64,000 bases of DNA from an uncultured Gammaproteobacteria bacterium (GTDB lineage Bacteria > Pseudomonadota > Gammaproteobacteria > HK1), in NCBI GenBank assembly GCA_947258715.1, contig CAMYJH010000014.1, forward strand, positions 189,352-253,351. The letters are read 5' to 3'. A program made the position numbers and the translations under genes. The notes beneath the pieces are model-generated. The model was given only the letters and a program-made list of their open reading frames with translations. It had not been told where the DNA came from and ran no database searches. Below are positions 1-9,060 of the stretch, in pieces. Position 1 is the first letter of the stretch; every line of letters starts with the position of its first letter.

Positions 1-1541
1 TCTACGCTGTAGACCACCATGATGTGTCCCCGCAGTAGCGTCGAGGCATCACCCACCTGATGCGAATAGGTGTCGTCCTTGATCGTGACTTCGGATCCCG
101 GATGGATCTCTCTCAAGTATTGAAACGCGATGTATTTGAAGGTTTGCCCTCCCCCTCGCGTCAGATCGGGTTCGATATCCGGGTGTCCGTCCACCCACGC
201 CTTGAAGGTACCGGCGAAACGGGTCTTCATGAATAAAGGTAGAGAAAGCGAAATGCGGCCCCTGAGTCGATTGCCCCTGAGCGGCGCCAGCTTGAGGTCG
301 AGGTCATAGCGGTCGGAGACGAACTCGGTTTTGGGCAAATCGCTGCCGCTTTGCGGCGACCTCATTATCAGCTTGGGCTGGCCGGACTTTTTCTGCTCTT
401 TGCTCACCCGAAGGTCGAGCCCGGTGGCGAAGTCATAGCTATCGGGGAGCCCTTCGATCTCAACCTGGAAGTCCTCTCCTGCGTGCAGCAGCAGTGAGAG
501 GCGCTCGAAGCCTTTGGATTTCACCCTGCCGCCGGCGTCACGGGTCTGGCCTCCTGCCACCGTCCACGGGGTGGTTACCTTAAGGGCCACCCGGTCGGGA
601 TTGAACGGCCTGCCCGCCAGCTGGCCTTCCACCGGTCCTGAAGGAATTGTTGCAACAGTCTCGGGCTTGGGTTTAGGCAAAGTGCGGGTCAGCTCTTTCC
701 GCGGTACCGGCGCCGGCGGCGATGCCGGCGTCGGTGCCGTTGTCTGCGTTGGGGCCACTGCGGCGTTATTACCGAAGTCTTTGTCGTACGCCAGGTAGGC
801 CACCACCGCTCCGGTGATCACTATGACGCCCACCGAGATTAGGACGCCGAGCCGGGAGAACGCACCGGGCGTCGCGTCGGGGCCGGGTCTCGGGTCGGCA
901 GCGGTGATCACCGTCGGACGGATCTTGGTTGCGGTACGGGGTTTCGTGGTCGCAACAGGTTCCGCATTCGTGCCGGGTCTCGCGGCTGGCTTGGTATCCA
1001 CGCCTTGATGAAGACCCAGGGCTGCGAGAGTGCCCAGCAGCCCGCCGACGAGGCCAGGAAGCTGGAGGTAGCCGAAGCCCAGCAAGGCAAAAGGTGCGGC
1101 GTCGGCGACGATGGCCGCCGCGCAGCCGATATAAATCATCTTCCCGGGACGTCGCCTGAGGAGCCGGATCCCCGCGCTCAGGGCCAGCAATCCGGCGACC
1201 ATCAGCAGCGCTCCAGCGGCGGCCAGCGCGTCGCCGAACGAGGCCCCCAACGCCGTGAGCTCGGCGATAACCTGACCCAGCCTGTCGCCGCGCGCCGTGA
1301 GTTGAGCCACGACATGATCCAGCTTGCCCTCGAGCGCCATGATCGCCGCGACTGCGCGCTCCAGCTTGCCTTCGAGCAACCCGGAGTATTCACCCGCCAT
1401 CTCGCCCATCATCGACAGCGCGCTCGACAGCATGCCTGTCAGCACGTCCGCCCCCATTACGCCGAGAATGAGACAGCCCGCCCCGGCCAGCACATCGAGG
1501 ACGAAGGCGATGAGGAGCAGGACTGCGGCCGCAATTCGCAT
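1..1541 (-). CDS. Large membrane protein of unknown function, 3' end beyond the window
   Basis: An open frame runs without a stop from an ATG at 1541 to the left edge (513 codons). The N-terminus is hydrophobic (AVLLLIAFVLDVLAG), with further membrane segments near residues 105-125 and 140-185. A Thr/Pro/Ala-rich linker follows, then another membrane span (VLISVGVIVITGAVVAYLAY), a second Pro-rich linker, and a soluble C-terminal region of at least 250 residues containing many charged and beta-prone stretches. The amphipathic segment around residues 50-95 (EGKLERAVAAIMALEGKLD) looks like a coiled coil. No domain was recognised; the layout suggests an envelope protein with a large extracytoplasmic domain. 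No convincing ribosome-binding site precedes the ATG. Frame length and composition support a real gene; its function is unknown. Confidence 0.7.
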   Translation of the reverse strand, partial: MRIAAAVLLLIAFVLDVLAGAGCLILGVMGADVLTGMLSSALSMMGEMAGEYSGLLEGKLERAVAAIMALEGKLDHVVAQLTARGDRLGQVIAELTALGASFGDALAAAGALLMVAGLLALSAGIRLLRRRPGKMIYIGCAAAIVADAAPFALLGFGYLQLPGLVGGLLGTLAALGLHQGVDTKPAARPGTNAEPVATTKPRTATKIRPTVITAADPRPGPDATPGAFSRLGVLISVGVIVITGAVVAYLAYDKDFGNNAAVAPTQTTAPTPASPPAPVPRKELTRTLPKPKPETVATIPSGPVEGQLAGRPFNPDRVALKVTTPWTVAGGQTRDAGGRVKSKGFERLSLLLHAGEDFQVEIEGLPDSYDFATGLDLRVSKEQKKSGQPKLIMRSPQSGSDLPKTEFVSDRYDLDLKLAPLRGNRLRGRISLSLPLFMKTRFAGTFKAWVDGHPDIEPDLTRGGGQTFKYIAFQYLREIHPGSEVTIKDDTYSHQVGDASTLLRGHIMVVYSV

Positions 1542-1998
1542 AGGATTGAGTATAGATAGTGGGCCAAGGGGTGGCCGGTCGCCGCCGTTGCCAAGGTGCT
1601 CGAATACTCGGTGCCGGAACGGCTTCAGGGCGCCCGCGGCCGTGCGGCGGCGTTCGGTCAGGTTGCGGTGCCCACCAGGTCAAGGAAAAGGGGCGTTATT
1701 AATAAGGTGTCGGGACAAACGGATGGGCGCCGGGCTATTCGATGCTTGAGCTCGAAGGCTGAGACCGCCCGATAGAGAAATTTGGCATCACGAGATCCGA
1801 GCTCTTAATTGTTTATCACTACGGGATCGACGCAATCACCGCCAACGAGCAATTCAAGGCTCCGGATCCGATGAAGAAACCAGCGCTTGCAATCGAATTG
1901 GTTTGAATTCGATGCGTCCAGGAGAGCGGCACCGAAAGCGATCGATTGACTTGGCTGTGGGCGACCGCGGGCGCATTCCCCGCGCTGCCGGAGTGAGG
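1542..1998. other. Intergenic region between divergent genes
   Basis: About 450 bp separate the left-edge membrane protein from the dioxygenase-like gene. The stretch around 1690-1830 is AT-richer than its surroundings and probably holds divergent promoters, but no -35/-10 pair could be assigned with confidence. No RNA gene or repeat was seen. Confidence 0.4.
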
Positions 1999-2598
1999 GT
2001 GAGTCGTAGTCCTGTACGTCTGCTCCTATGCGTGCTCGCCGTCGCGCTGATCGACGTATCCGGCGCGCACGCGCAGCGCGAGCCGACGACGCAGACCAGC
2101 ATCGGTCTCTTCTATCGCGCCGGGGCGCCGGAAACCGCGGATCTTTGGCGGAAGGGTGACCGGGGCGAGCGGCTCAAGCTGCAGGGGAGAGTGCTGGACC
2201 GAACGGGACGGCCGGTGGCCGATGCGCTGGTCGAGCTCTGGCACGCCGATTCAAGCGGAAGCGTGGACGAATCCCGCTACCGTACGGCCCAGCGCACCAG
2301 TGCGGACGGCCGCTTCGGCGTCAGGACGGTGTTACCGGGTCATATCGAGATGGCGCGCTACAGTGCGGTGTTCGCGCCCCGGCACATCCACATCGCGGTG
2401 TCGCATCCGGACTATCCGCGCCTGATCTCGCTCATCTTTTTCCAGGGGGATGAACGCCTGAACGGGACGCCGTATCCGGAGCTCGCGATCCCGCTGGAGA
2501 AAGTTCGCACCCAGGACGGCGAGGTTTACGTAGCGGGTGTCGAGATCATCCTCGGTGCTACACCCCTGCCGGCCGGGTACTTCGAGGATGCGGACTAA
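1999..2598 (+). CDS. Secreted intradiol ring-cleavage dioxygenase-like protein
   Basis: The protein carries the intradiol dioxygenase core: a beta-strand start (LKLQGRVLDRTGRPVADALVE), LWHADSSG, a Gly-Arg-Phe turn, a T-V-L-P-G loop and the APRHIHIAVS segment holding the two histidine iron ligands. These enzymes use non-haem Fe(III) to cleave catechol- or protocatechuate-type rings between the hydroxyls. The two tyrosine ligands are less obvious; Tyr residues in DESRYR and EMARYS are candidates, so activity is not certain. A GTG at 1999 is preferred over the ATG at 1903 because GGAG lies 5 nt upstream and the protein then begins with a clean signal peptide ending GAHA-Q. Secreted single-domain members of this superfamily are known in many proteobacteria, usually without a defined substrate. 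It is not in a catabolic operon here. Confidence 0.82.
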   Translation: MSRSPVRLLLCVLAVALIDVSGAHAQREPTTQTSIGLFYRAGAPETADLWRKGDRGERLKLQGRVLDRTGRPVADALVELWHADSSGSVDESRYRTAQRTSADGRFGVRTVLPGHIEMARYSAVFAPRHIHIAVSHPDYPRLISLIFFQGDERLNGTPYPELAIPLEKVRTQDGEVYVAGVEIILGATPLPAGYFEDAD

Positions 2599-2663
2599 AA
2601 AAGCGCCGCGAATCTGAGCCAATTGACGCAGACGGACAAAAGCGCTTAAGAGTTGCTTTTGAT

Positions 2664-5243
2664 CTAAAGGGGTCGGCCGAGCTGGAATACGATCTCGGGG
2701 CCGTCTTCGTCCAGCCTGTCGGGTTGTTCCAGAGGCCAGGACGCGCCAATGCGGAAAGTGGAGAGGCCTCCCCAGCCCGCCTCCAGGGAGGTGACCAGCT
2801 CGAAGCCCCCGCCGACCAGCAGATCTTCGGATGAGAGGTCGTTGCTCGCGAATCCCGCGTCCACGAAAACCCCGAGTCGCAGCCGGTGGAGGAAAACAGG
2901 CAGGGATTTGTAGCCGAACTGGAGGTTCGCCAGCGGCCAGGACACTTCCACGCTGGCGGTGGCGGCCGTGGTTCCTTCGAGCACGCCGGAGTCGAATCCT
3001 CTGATGGGAAAAAGGCGTGTCGGTCTCCGGGTAAAATCGCCTTCGGTCAGGTTGCCGCCGACCCGAAAGGTGTCACGGCCGACGGTTGGCTCACCCCAGA
3101 TCTTAGCCCCCATGAGCCGTAGTGAGGTGATCACTCGATCACCGAACGAGTAAGCGGCTCCGCCGGATAGGGTCTGCCTGTTTTCGGTGAACAGCTCGAC
3201 GTTACCCCAGGTGCTCAAGTTCCCGAATCCCTTACGGGCGCCAAGGGCAACCCAGGCTTCGTCATCCGCGGAGCCGACGCCATTGTCGGGGTCGAAGTGT
3301 CGCCAGTTGAGCGACAGGTCGATCGCGTTGACCAGCCAATCCGATTCTGCCGTGGCCCTCAGGATCTCGGCATCCTCCGCTCTCCGTGCATCCAAAGGTC
3401 TCCAGTACAATGCAACGTCATTGCGATCCTCAGTGACGCTCACTCCCAGTGCGTCATCGTAACCGAAGGGATATCGCGCGTAGCGTGTACCGACGGTCTT
3501 CCTTTGAAACAGCGCCCGTAGAGCAAGAAAATCCTCGTCGAATGTATATCGAACGCCGGTGTCGAAGAGATAGTCGCCGGAAACATCGCGGCCACGTGTC
3601 TTGACCCCGAGTTGAAAATCGGAAATTCCGGCGAAGATGTCCGGCTTGATGTAGTTGGGCCAGAGGCTCTTGAACGGGTTGTACGCTTGCGGCGCGATCG
3701 GTGGTGTCGCAGCGACGTCTACGCGGCCCGCTTCGGGAAGATACTGCAGTGGGGAAATATCCGGCAGCGCGAAATCATAACTGAGAACTCGCCATCCGTT
3801 CGCCGTGAGTTCCAGATACTTGCCGTCTCTAGGCAGCAAAGCGCCGTGGCTTGCGGAGGTGATGGGTGTGTTATCCGCCTGGTGGATCTGAAACCTGCCC
3901 GTCGCATTCGATGCCCACACCAGGGTTTCGCCCTCCCACCACGGATCCAGCTCGATCGAGGGTGACTCCGTCAACCGATGCCACCGGCCATCGTGAACCC
4001 AGATGTCCCAGTTACCATTGAGATTTGCGGCGACCGCGATGTGGCCGCGCTGGTTTCGAACGGGGCCGGAAAGCTGGATTACGCCAGCGGGCGCCGGAAT
4101 CTTTTCCACTGCATCGACGTCGGCTTTACGCGCACGTTTCAAGCCGCCATTCCCGTCGTCGGGAAATATCAATATCCAGCTATTGTGACCACGTCGGCCG
4201 ACGGCAACGCGTCCCGGGCCCGGATCCCAGAGGGAGAGTAACTCCAAGGCGGATTGGGTATTTTCACCGTATCCGCGGATGATTGAAGCGCCCGCATACT
4301 CGGAAATCCAAAGGGTGCCGGCAGCATCGACATATCCGTATCTACCACGCTGGGCGATGCGCAGCTTGCCTGGAAAAACGCCGGCGTTGTTCCAGTACAC
4401 CCGGGGTGCGTTCCAGTAGCCGCTGACCAGCAAACCCGGGGGGGCATCGATCTTCCGTTGATGAAGGGCCTGGAACTCGCTCCACAACGCAGCGCCGGAC
4501 CTTCCGAATACCTTGATCGCCTTCAGATCGATCTCGAACGGAATGATCCCGCGCCCGTGGACTTGAAGGAACTCGAGAATCTTGTTCCAGCCGTATCGTC
4601 GATAAAGCCATGCCATAAACGGCCGGCCGTAAATGCGGTGGGCGTGATAACCCGGCCAGACTTGCGGATAGTGACTGATGACATCGAGGTCAGGGACGGT
4701 CCCCGCCGCAAAGATGCTCGCGGCAACAGGGTCCTGAAGTTCTTTACCCCGGTAGAGTGAGTACAACAGGCTGCAGATGCCATCGTCCACCCACGGCGGA
4801 AGAACGCGGTTGGGCGAGATAATCTCGCCGAATCCCTTGTGCAACAAACCCGGTATACCAGACCGGACTGCGTAGATGCCTTGCAGGCAGAGGCCTCTGA
4901 ACATGAAATACGCCCAGGGATCGGCCTCGGCGTAGCCGTCTTCCAGCACGCCGGGTGCTCGAATTGGAATCCGGATCGCCTTGTGGGGGATAACCCGATC
5001 CTTGACTTCCGGGGCGTCCAGCCGCTCGTCCAGAATCACATGCAGAGGTGGTTCTACCGACAACCCCTTGTCGGACAGAAAGGCGAGCATGTCCGGCAGC
5101 GGCTCTGTGAATGTGGCGACCAGCTCAGCTTCGTGCTTCGGGAAATAGACATAAAGCCCTTCCTTTTCCACCATCTGCAACGCCGATGCATTGCAGCTCA
5201 ACAGGAAGAGGACGGCCGCGAAAAAAGTGGATTTGCGTACCAT
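2664..5243 (-). CDS. Outer-membrane fusion: degenerate metallopeptidase-like domain, beta-propeller, Omp85/BamA-type barrel
   Basis: The 859-residue protein has an N-terminal signal peptide (about residues 1-21). Residues 22-275 resemble an MA-clan metallopeptidase domain, but the position expected to carry HExxH reads FRGLCLQGI (about 115-123) and the downstream W-x-x-E-G motif reads WVDDG (151-155). Zinc chemistry is therefore probably lost. Residues about 285-490 are built from short TolB/WD-like repeats (WDIWVHDG, LVWASNATGRFQI). From about 520 onward there are amphipathic strands typical of an Omp85/surface-antigen barrel, including RLFPIRGF, RLRLGVFVDAG and FRIGASWPL near the end. The likely location is the outer membrane with the propeller in the periplasm. 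Domain assignment is by pattern only. The gene is transcribed toward the dioxygenase gene with a 65-bp convergent gap. Confidence 0.82.
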   Translation of the reverse strand: MVRKSTFFAAVLFLLSCNASALQMVEKEGLYVYFPKHEAELVATFTEPLPDMLAFLSDKGLSVEPPLHVILDERLDAPEVKDRVIPHKAIRIPIRAPGVLEDGYAEADPWAYFMFRGLCLQGIYAVRSGIPGLLHKGFGEIISPNRVLPPWVDDGICSLLYSLYRGKELQDPVAASIFAAGTVPDLDVISHYPQVWPGYHAHRIYGRPFMAWLYRRYGWNKILEFLQVHGRGIIPFEIDLKAIKVFGRSGAALWSEFQALHQRKIDAPPGLLVSGYWNAPRVYWNNAGVFPGKLRIAQRGRYGYVDAAGTLWISEYAGASIIRGYGENTQSALELLSLWDPGPGRVAVGRRGHNSWILIFPDDGNGGLKRARKADVDAVEKIPAPAGVIQLSGPVRNQRGHIAVAANLNGNWDIWVHDGRWHRLTESPSIELDPWWEGETLVWASNATGRFQIHQADNTPITSASHGALLPRDGKYLELTANGWRVLSYDFALPDISPLQYLPEAGRVDVAATPPIAPQAYNPFKSLWPNYIKPDIFAGISDFQLGVKTRGRDVSGDYLFDTGVRYTFDEDFLALRALFQRKTVGTRYARYPFGYDDALGVSVTEDRNDVALYWRPLDARRAEDAEILRATAESDWLVNAIDLSLNWRHFDPDNGVGSADDEAWVALGARKGFGNLSTWGNVELFTENRQTLSGGAAYSFGDRVITSLRLMGAKIWGEPTVGRDTFRVGGNLTEGDFTRRPTRLFPIRGFDSGVLEGTTAATASVEVSWPLANLQFGYKSLPVFLHRLRLGVFVDAGFASNDLSSEDLLVGGGFELVTSLEAGWGGLSTFRIGASWPLEQPDRLDEDGPEIVFQLGRPL

Positions 5244-6138
5244 TCAGCAACAAGTATTGGTCGTTTTTGTGCCCGTCACCAGGTCGCTGAGCGGGGACTT
5301 GGTCAAGGAGGTGACCAGCCGGATCGGTTGCGTAATAGGCTATGCGTCGAGAATTGCATCACCGGCATAGGTCCCAGCTTTTGCACCAGAGCTCCGCGAG
5401 GAAAATTGCGTCCCCAAAAAGAGATCGGAACAAATATATTTGGTGATATCTTGAGAAGCAAAAAAAGGTCGCGCGGCCGAAAGATCTGACGCTTGACAAA
5501 GACTACATGGATAAAAAGCGAGAGGCCAAAATGTTTCGAGAATGAACGCAGGGAGTCAGACCTGAGGGATCCCCACGAGTATTTTCGTCACGACGGCAGC
5601 TGAGCGGCGATCTGTTGGCGAAGTATCCCGAGCGCATGATGATAGTCACTTCGCGTGATTGACACCCGTTTCGTCAGTCATCGAATCCTAAGGGAGAACA
5701 ACGATAACACCTTGCGTCTGTTCCCTGTGTTTGCTTGCATCCCGCGATGCAGACCGAATGGCATGACCATGCGGCCCCCAATGCCAAGTTACCCGCACGC
5801 CCGAAGCGGCCGACAGCAGCAGTTTGGCGGACCTCTAAACGCCACGGCATAGGTTCCTCCTTAAGGCAAACTTCATCGCCACCGACCGAGAATGCCGCTT
5901 TGGCCGGCGGGCGATGGTGCTTGAATTGAGAACGTGACTCTCCCGCTTCTCTGCTACCACAGAAATTCTCTGAACTAGAACGCTGCCTGCTGGAACGGGC
6001 GCAGGTTGCGGGCCGGACCAGGGTGCGAATCTTGACCCCGATCAGGGCAACGTGAGCCGTTGCGGTGCTAGCGTTCACGCCTGGATCAGGCAGCGTCAGC
6101 GGCCGCGATCGAGCGCGGCCGGATGCGAAGGAATAGCG
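5244..6138. other. Long intergenic region upstream of ppdK
   Basis: This stretch of nearly 900 bp separates the outer-membrane gene from ppdK. Apart from the small minus-strand frame at 5674-5850 (listed separately), no gene was recognised. The part from 5400 to 5530 is AT-rich. Long open frames crossing it on either strand are extensions of frames antisense to the flanking genes. Confidence 0.4.
5674..5850 (-). CDS. Possible small ORF with a strong ribosome-binding site
   Basis: A 58-codon frame starts with an ATG at 5850 preceded by AAGGAGG at about 6 nt spacing, one of the best Shine-Dalgarno matches in the window. The product (MPWRLEVRQTAAVGR...) is basic near its start and contains five cysteines in its last half, with no recognised domain. 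A second reading frame starting a few codons in would give a more signal-peptide-like sequence (KLLLSAASGV), so this may be a frameshifted remnant of a small secreted protein. It lies alone between two larger genes. Confidence 0.3.
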   Translation of the reverse strand: MPWRLEVRQTAAVGRFGRAGNLALGAAWSCHSVCIAGCKQTQGTDARCYRCSPLGFDD

Positions 6139-8814
6139 GTGTCTTCCACAACTCAGCGGGTCTTCCAGTTCGGAGCCGGGCGCGCGGACGGCGGGGCCGA
6201 CATGCGGGATCAACTCGGCGGCAAGGGCGCAAACCTTGCCGAGATGGCGCGGATGAAGATCGCCGTGCCCCCGGGTTTCACCGTATCCACCGAGGCCTGC
6301 CTTCACACGCTCGCCAACAAAGGGAGACTCCCCGAGGGGATCGAGTCGGAAATCGAGCGCGCGGTGGAGCAGGTCGAGCAGCTCGTCGGGGCGCGCTTTG
6401 GCGACCCTGCTTCGCCGCTGCTGTTCAGTGTTCGCTCCGGTGCGCGCGTAAGCATGCCGGGAATGATGGACACTGTGCTCGACATCGGAATTGACGAGGC
6501 TACCTTCGAGGGGCTCGCTCGCAAAGCCGACTACCGGTTCGCCTTCGACTGTTACCGCCGTTTTCTCCAGATGTACGCCGACGTCGTTCTCGGTGTCGAC
6601 AAAGCGTTGCTCGACCGGCTGGTCGAGCGGGCGACTGACGATGCCGACTGCGGAGGCAATCTCAACGGCGCGTGGCGCAAGCTTAGCGAGCTTGCCGACG
6701 CGATTCGCGACGCGAGTGGCCAGGCCGTTCCGACCCATGGCCGGGAGCAGCTTCTCGGCGCGCTCCGCGCGGTGTTCGCGAGCTGGAACACTCCGCGCGC
6801 TATCGCCTATCGCCGGATCCACGGGATCGCGGATAACTGGGGAACCGCGGCCAACGTGATGTCCATGGTCTACGGCAACATCGGCCCCGATTCCGGAACA
6901 GGGGTCGCCTTCAGCCGAAGCCCCGCAGACGGTCAACCGGGGCTCTACGGCGAGTTTCTTTTCAACGCGCAGGGCGAGGATGTGGTGGCCGGAGGGCGGA
7001 CACCGGGCCCGATCTCCGAGGGGGCGGATGCGGCGTTCGCTGGCGCTCCGAGCCTAGAGTCGCGGCTCCCCGAGGTGCACGTCGAGCTGTGCGCAATCGT
7101 CCAGCGGCTCGAGCGCCACTTCGGTGACGTGCAGGATGTGGAATTCACCGTTGAACGCGGACGGCTTTGGATCCTTCAAACCCGAAACGCGAAGCGTGCC
7201 GGGCGGGCAGCGGTGCGGATCGCGCTGGATCTGCTCGACGATGGGGTGATCCCCAACGAGGCTGGGGCACTCGCGCTGGTCGACGCGCGGATGCATGTTG
7301 AGCAGGTGTTGCACGCCGAGATCGTGCCGGGGTGCGAGCGTCCACCGGTGCTGGCGACAGGGCTGGCGGCCTCTCCGGGCGCTGCGGCGGGCTGCGTCGT
7401 GACCGACGCGGACGAGGCGGAGCAGCGCGCAGCCAAGGGCGAAGCGGTGGTTCTGGTCCGGCGCGAGACCTCCGCCGACGACGTGCACGGAATGCACGCC
7501 GCGAAGGGGATCCTCACCGCGACGGGTGGGCTCACGTCCCACGCCGCGGTGGTCGCCCGAGGGATGGGCGTGCCCTGTGTGACCGGCGCCGGCGCGGTCG
7601 AGATCGCAGAGGGCGGCTCGGGCTTCCGGGTCGGAAATCGCGCCGTCGCGATCGGCGAGTGGATCACCATTGACGGTACGGTCGGCGCCGCCTACCTGGG
7701 CCGCCTGCCCGTCGTCCCTGCGGATCTGTCGCCTGCGCTCGGTCGGCTGCTCGCCATGGCCGATGGTCACCGGCGCTTAGGCGTCCTCGCCAACGCCGAC
7801 ACGGTCGAAGACGCGCGGCGCGCACGCAGTTTTGGTGCCGAGGGGATCGGGCTCTGCCGCACCGAGCATATGTTTTTCGGCACCGATGAGCGCCTGGTCA
7901 CGGTGCGCGCGCTGATTCTCGCCGACACGGACGCCGAGCGCGACGCGGCCCTCGCGCGGCTGCTGCCGCTGCAGCGGGCGGACTTCGAGGCGCTCATGCG
8001 GGAGATGGACGGCCTGCCCGTGACGATCCGGCTCCTGGATCCGCCGCTGCACGAGTTCCTGCCCGACGAGGCGGAGGGATTCGCTGCGCTTAGCACGCAT
8101 CTCGGCCGGCCCCCGGACTCGATTGCTGAAGCGGTGGCGCGAATGCGCGAGCGAAATCCGATGCTCGGATTCCGCGGCTGTCGGGTGGGAATAGTGCACG
8201 AGGCGATCTACCGAATGCAGGCGCAGGCGATTCTGGAAGCGTCGCTCGCGCTCCGCGCCGAGGGCCTCGATCCGCATCCGGAGATCATGGTTCCCCTCGT
8301 CGCAGTGCCTGAGGAGCTCGCCCACGTGCGCGCCTACATCGACGAGGCGGCAACATCGCTATTTAACCAGCACCGCGCGCGCGTTGACTACAAGGTCGGC
8401 ACCATGATCGAGCTGCCGCGCGCCGCGCTGGCGGCGGACGAAATCGCGGCGCACGCGGACTTCTTCAGCTTCGGGACGAACGACCTCACGCAGACGACGT
8501 TCGGCCTTTCGCGCGATGACGCCGAGCGCTTCCTGCCGCAGTACGAGTCGATGCACCTGGTCGCGCACAACCCGTTCGCGACGCTTGACGAGAAAGGGGT
8601 CGGGGAGTTGATCACAATCGCGATCGAGCGCGGTCGGGCAACGAAGCCCGGACTGACTATGGGGATCTGCGGCGAGCACGGTGGCGACCCGCGGTCGATC
8701 GCCTTCTGCGACCGCACCGGGCTCGACTACGTAAGCTGTTCGCCTTACCGGGTGCCAGGCGCGCGGCTCGCCGCGGCTCAGGCCGGCGCATCGAGCACTA
8801 GGAAAGGGGTCTAA
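6139..8814 (+). CDS. ppdK: Pyruvate, phosphate dikinase
   Basis: PPDK interconverts pyruvate, ATP and phosphate with phosphoenolpyruvate, AMP and pyrophosphate in the cytosol, allowing reversible glycolysis/gluconeogenesis. The protein (about 891 residues, normal for the family) shows the N-terminal nucleotide-binding segment (LGGKGANLAEMA), the central phosphohistidine motif TGGLTSHAAVVARGMG with the catalytic His near residue 468, the GLCRTEHMFF segment of the PEP-binding barrel, NDLTQTTFG and the C-terminal GICGEHGGDP loop with its active-site Cys. The start is placed at GTG 6139, preceded by AAGGA at 6 nt; a longer frame from 6052 adds an Arg-rich non-homologous extension. The gene appears monocistronic and lacks a neighbouring PPDK regulatory protein. 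Confidence 0.95.
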   Translation: MSSTTQRVFQFGAGRADGGADMRDQLGGKGANLAEMARMKIAVPPGFTVSTEACLHTLANKGRLPEGIESEIERAVEQVEQLVGARFGDPASPLLFSVRSGARVSMPGMMDTVLDIGIDEATFEGLARKADYRFAFDCYRRFLQMYADVVLGVDKALLDRLVERATDDADCGGNLNGAWRKLSELADAIRDASGQAVPTHGREQLLGALRAVFASWNTPRAIAYRRIHGIADNWGTAANVMSMVYGNIGPDSGTGVAFSRSPADGQPGLYGEFLFNAQGEDVVAGGRTPGPISEGADAAFAGAPSLESRLPEVHVELCAIVQRLERHFGDVQDVEFTVERGRLWILQTRNAKRAGRAAVRIALDLLDDGVIPNEAGALALVDARMHVEQVLHAEIVPGCERPPVLATGLAASPGAAAGCVVTDADEAEQRAAKGEAVVLVRRETSADDVHGMHAAKGILTATGGLTSHAAVVARGMGVPCVTGAGAVEIAEGGSGFRVGNRAVAIGEWITIDGTVGAAYLGRLPVVPADLSPALGRLLAMADGHRRLGVLANADTVEDARRARSFGAEGIGLCRTEHMFFGTDERLVTVRALILADTDAERDAALARLLPLQRADFEALMREMDGLPVTIRLLDPPLHEFLPDEAEGFAALSTHLGRPPDSIAEAVARMRERNPMLGFRGCRVGIVHEAIYRMQAQAILEASLALRAEGLDPHPEIMVPLVAVPEELAHVRAYIDEAATSLFNQHRARVDYKVGTMIELPRAALAADEIAAHADFFSFGTNDLTQTTFGLSRDDAERFLPQYESMHLVAHNPFATLDEKGVGELITIAIERGRATKPGLTMGICGEHGGDPRSIAFCDRTGLDYVSCSPYRVPGARLAAAQAGASSTRKGV

Positions 8815-9060
8815 AAAACTGTCGGAGCCCTTAAAGCGAGCGCTGGCAGACTCCCTATCGCAGTTCGCTGGCCAGACGGAGCAACGCTTGGCCTCGAGCA
8901 TAGACGATTCCCCCAAGCTCGCTGCGCTCCGTGCTGCCCAGCCGAGGTCCATCGCGGCCCAAAATGCCCGTTGCTCCGGCGATCGCATTTTCCGCGGCCT
9001 CCACTAGTTTTGCTGGAAAGGGTTTGGGGCCAGTGCTCGCTTTAACGGCGATGGGAGCGC
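8815..9060. other. Spacer with a possible gene fragment on the minus strand
   Basis: On the minus strand a frame ending at a TAG at 8855-8857 encodes roughly 65 protein-like residues (for example GAPIAVKASTGPKPFPAK and LGGIVYARGQALLRLASELR). It has no good start codon and is blocked upstream by several TGAs inside the receiver-GAF pseudogene. It may be the out-of-frame C-terminal end of that pseudogene, which would require one more frameshift. No terminator for ppdK was recognised. Confidence 0.3.

Noticed and set aside
4839-5489. Long plus-strand frame (216 codons)
   Set aside because: It lies mostly antisense to the outer-membrane fusion gene and has no family resemblance or ribosome-binding site.
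5851-6936. Minus-strand open frame of over 350 codons opposite ppdK
   Set aside because: It is antisense to the strongly supported ppdK gene; high GC makes such mirror frames common.
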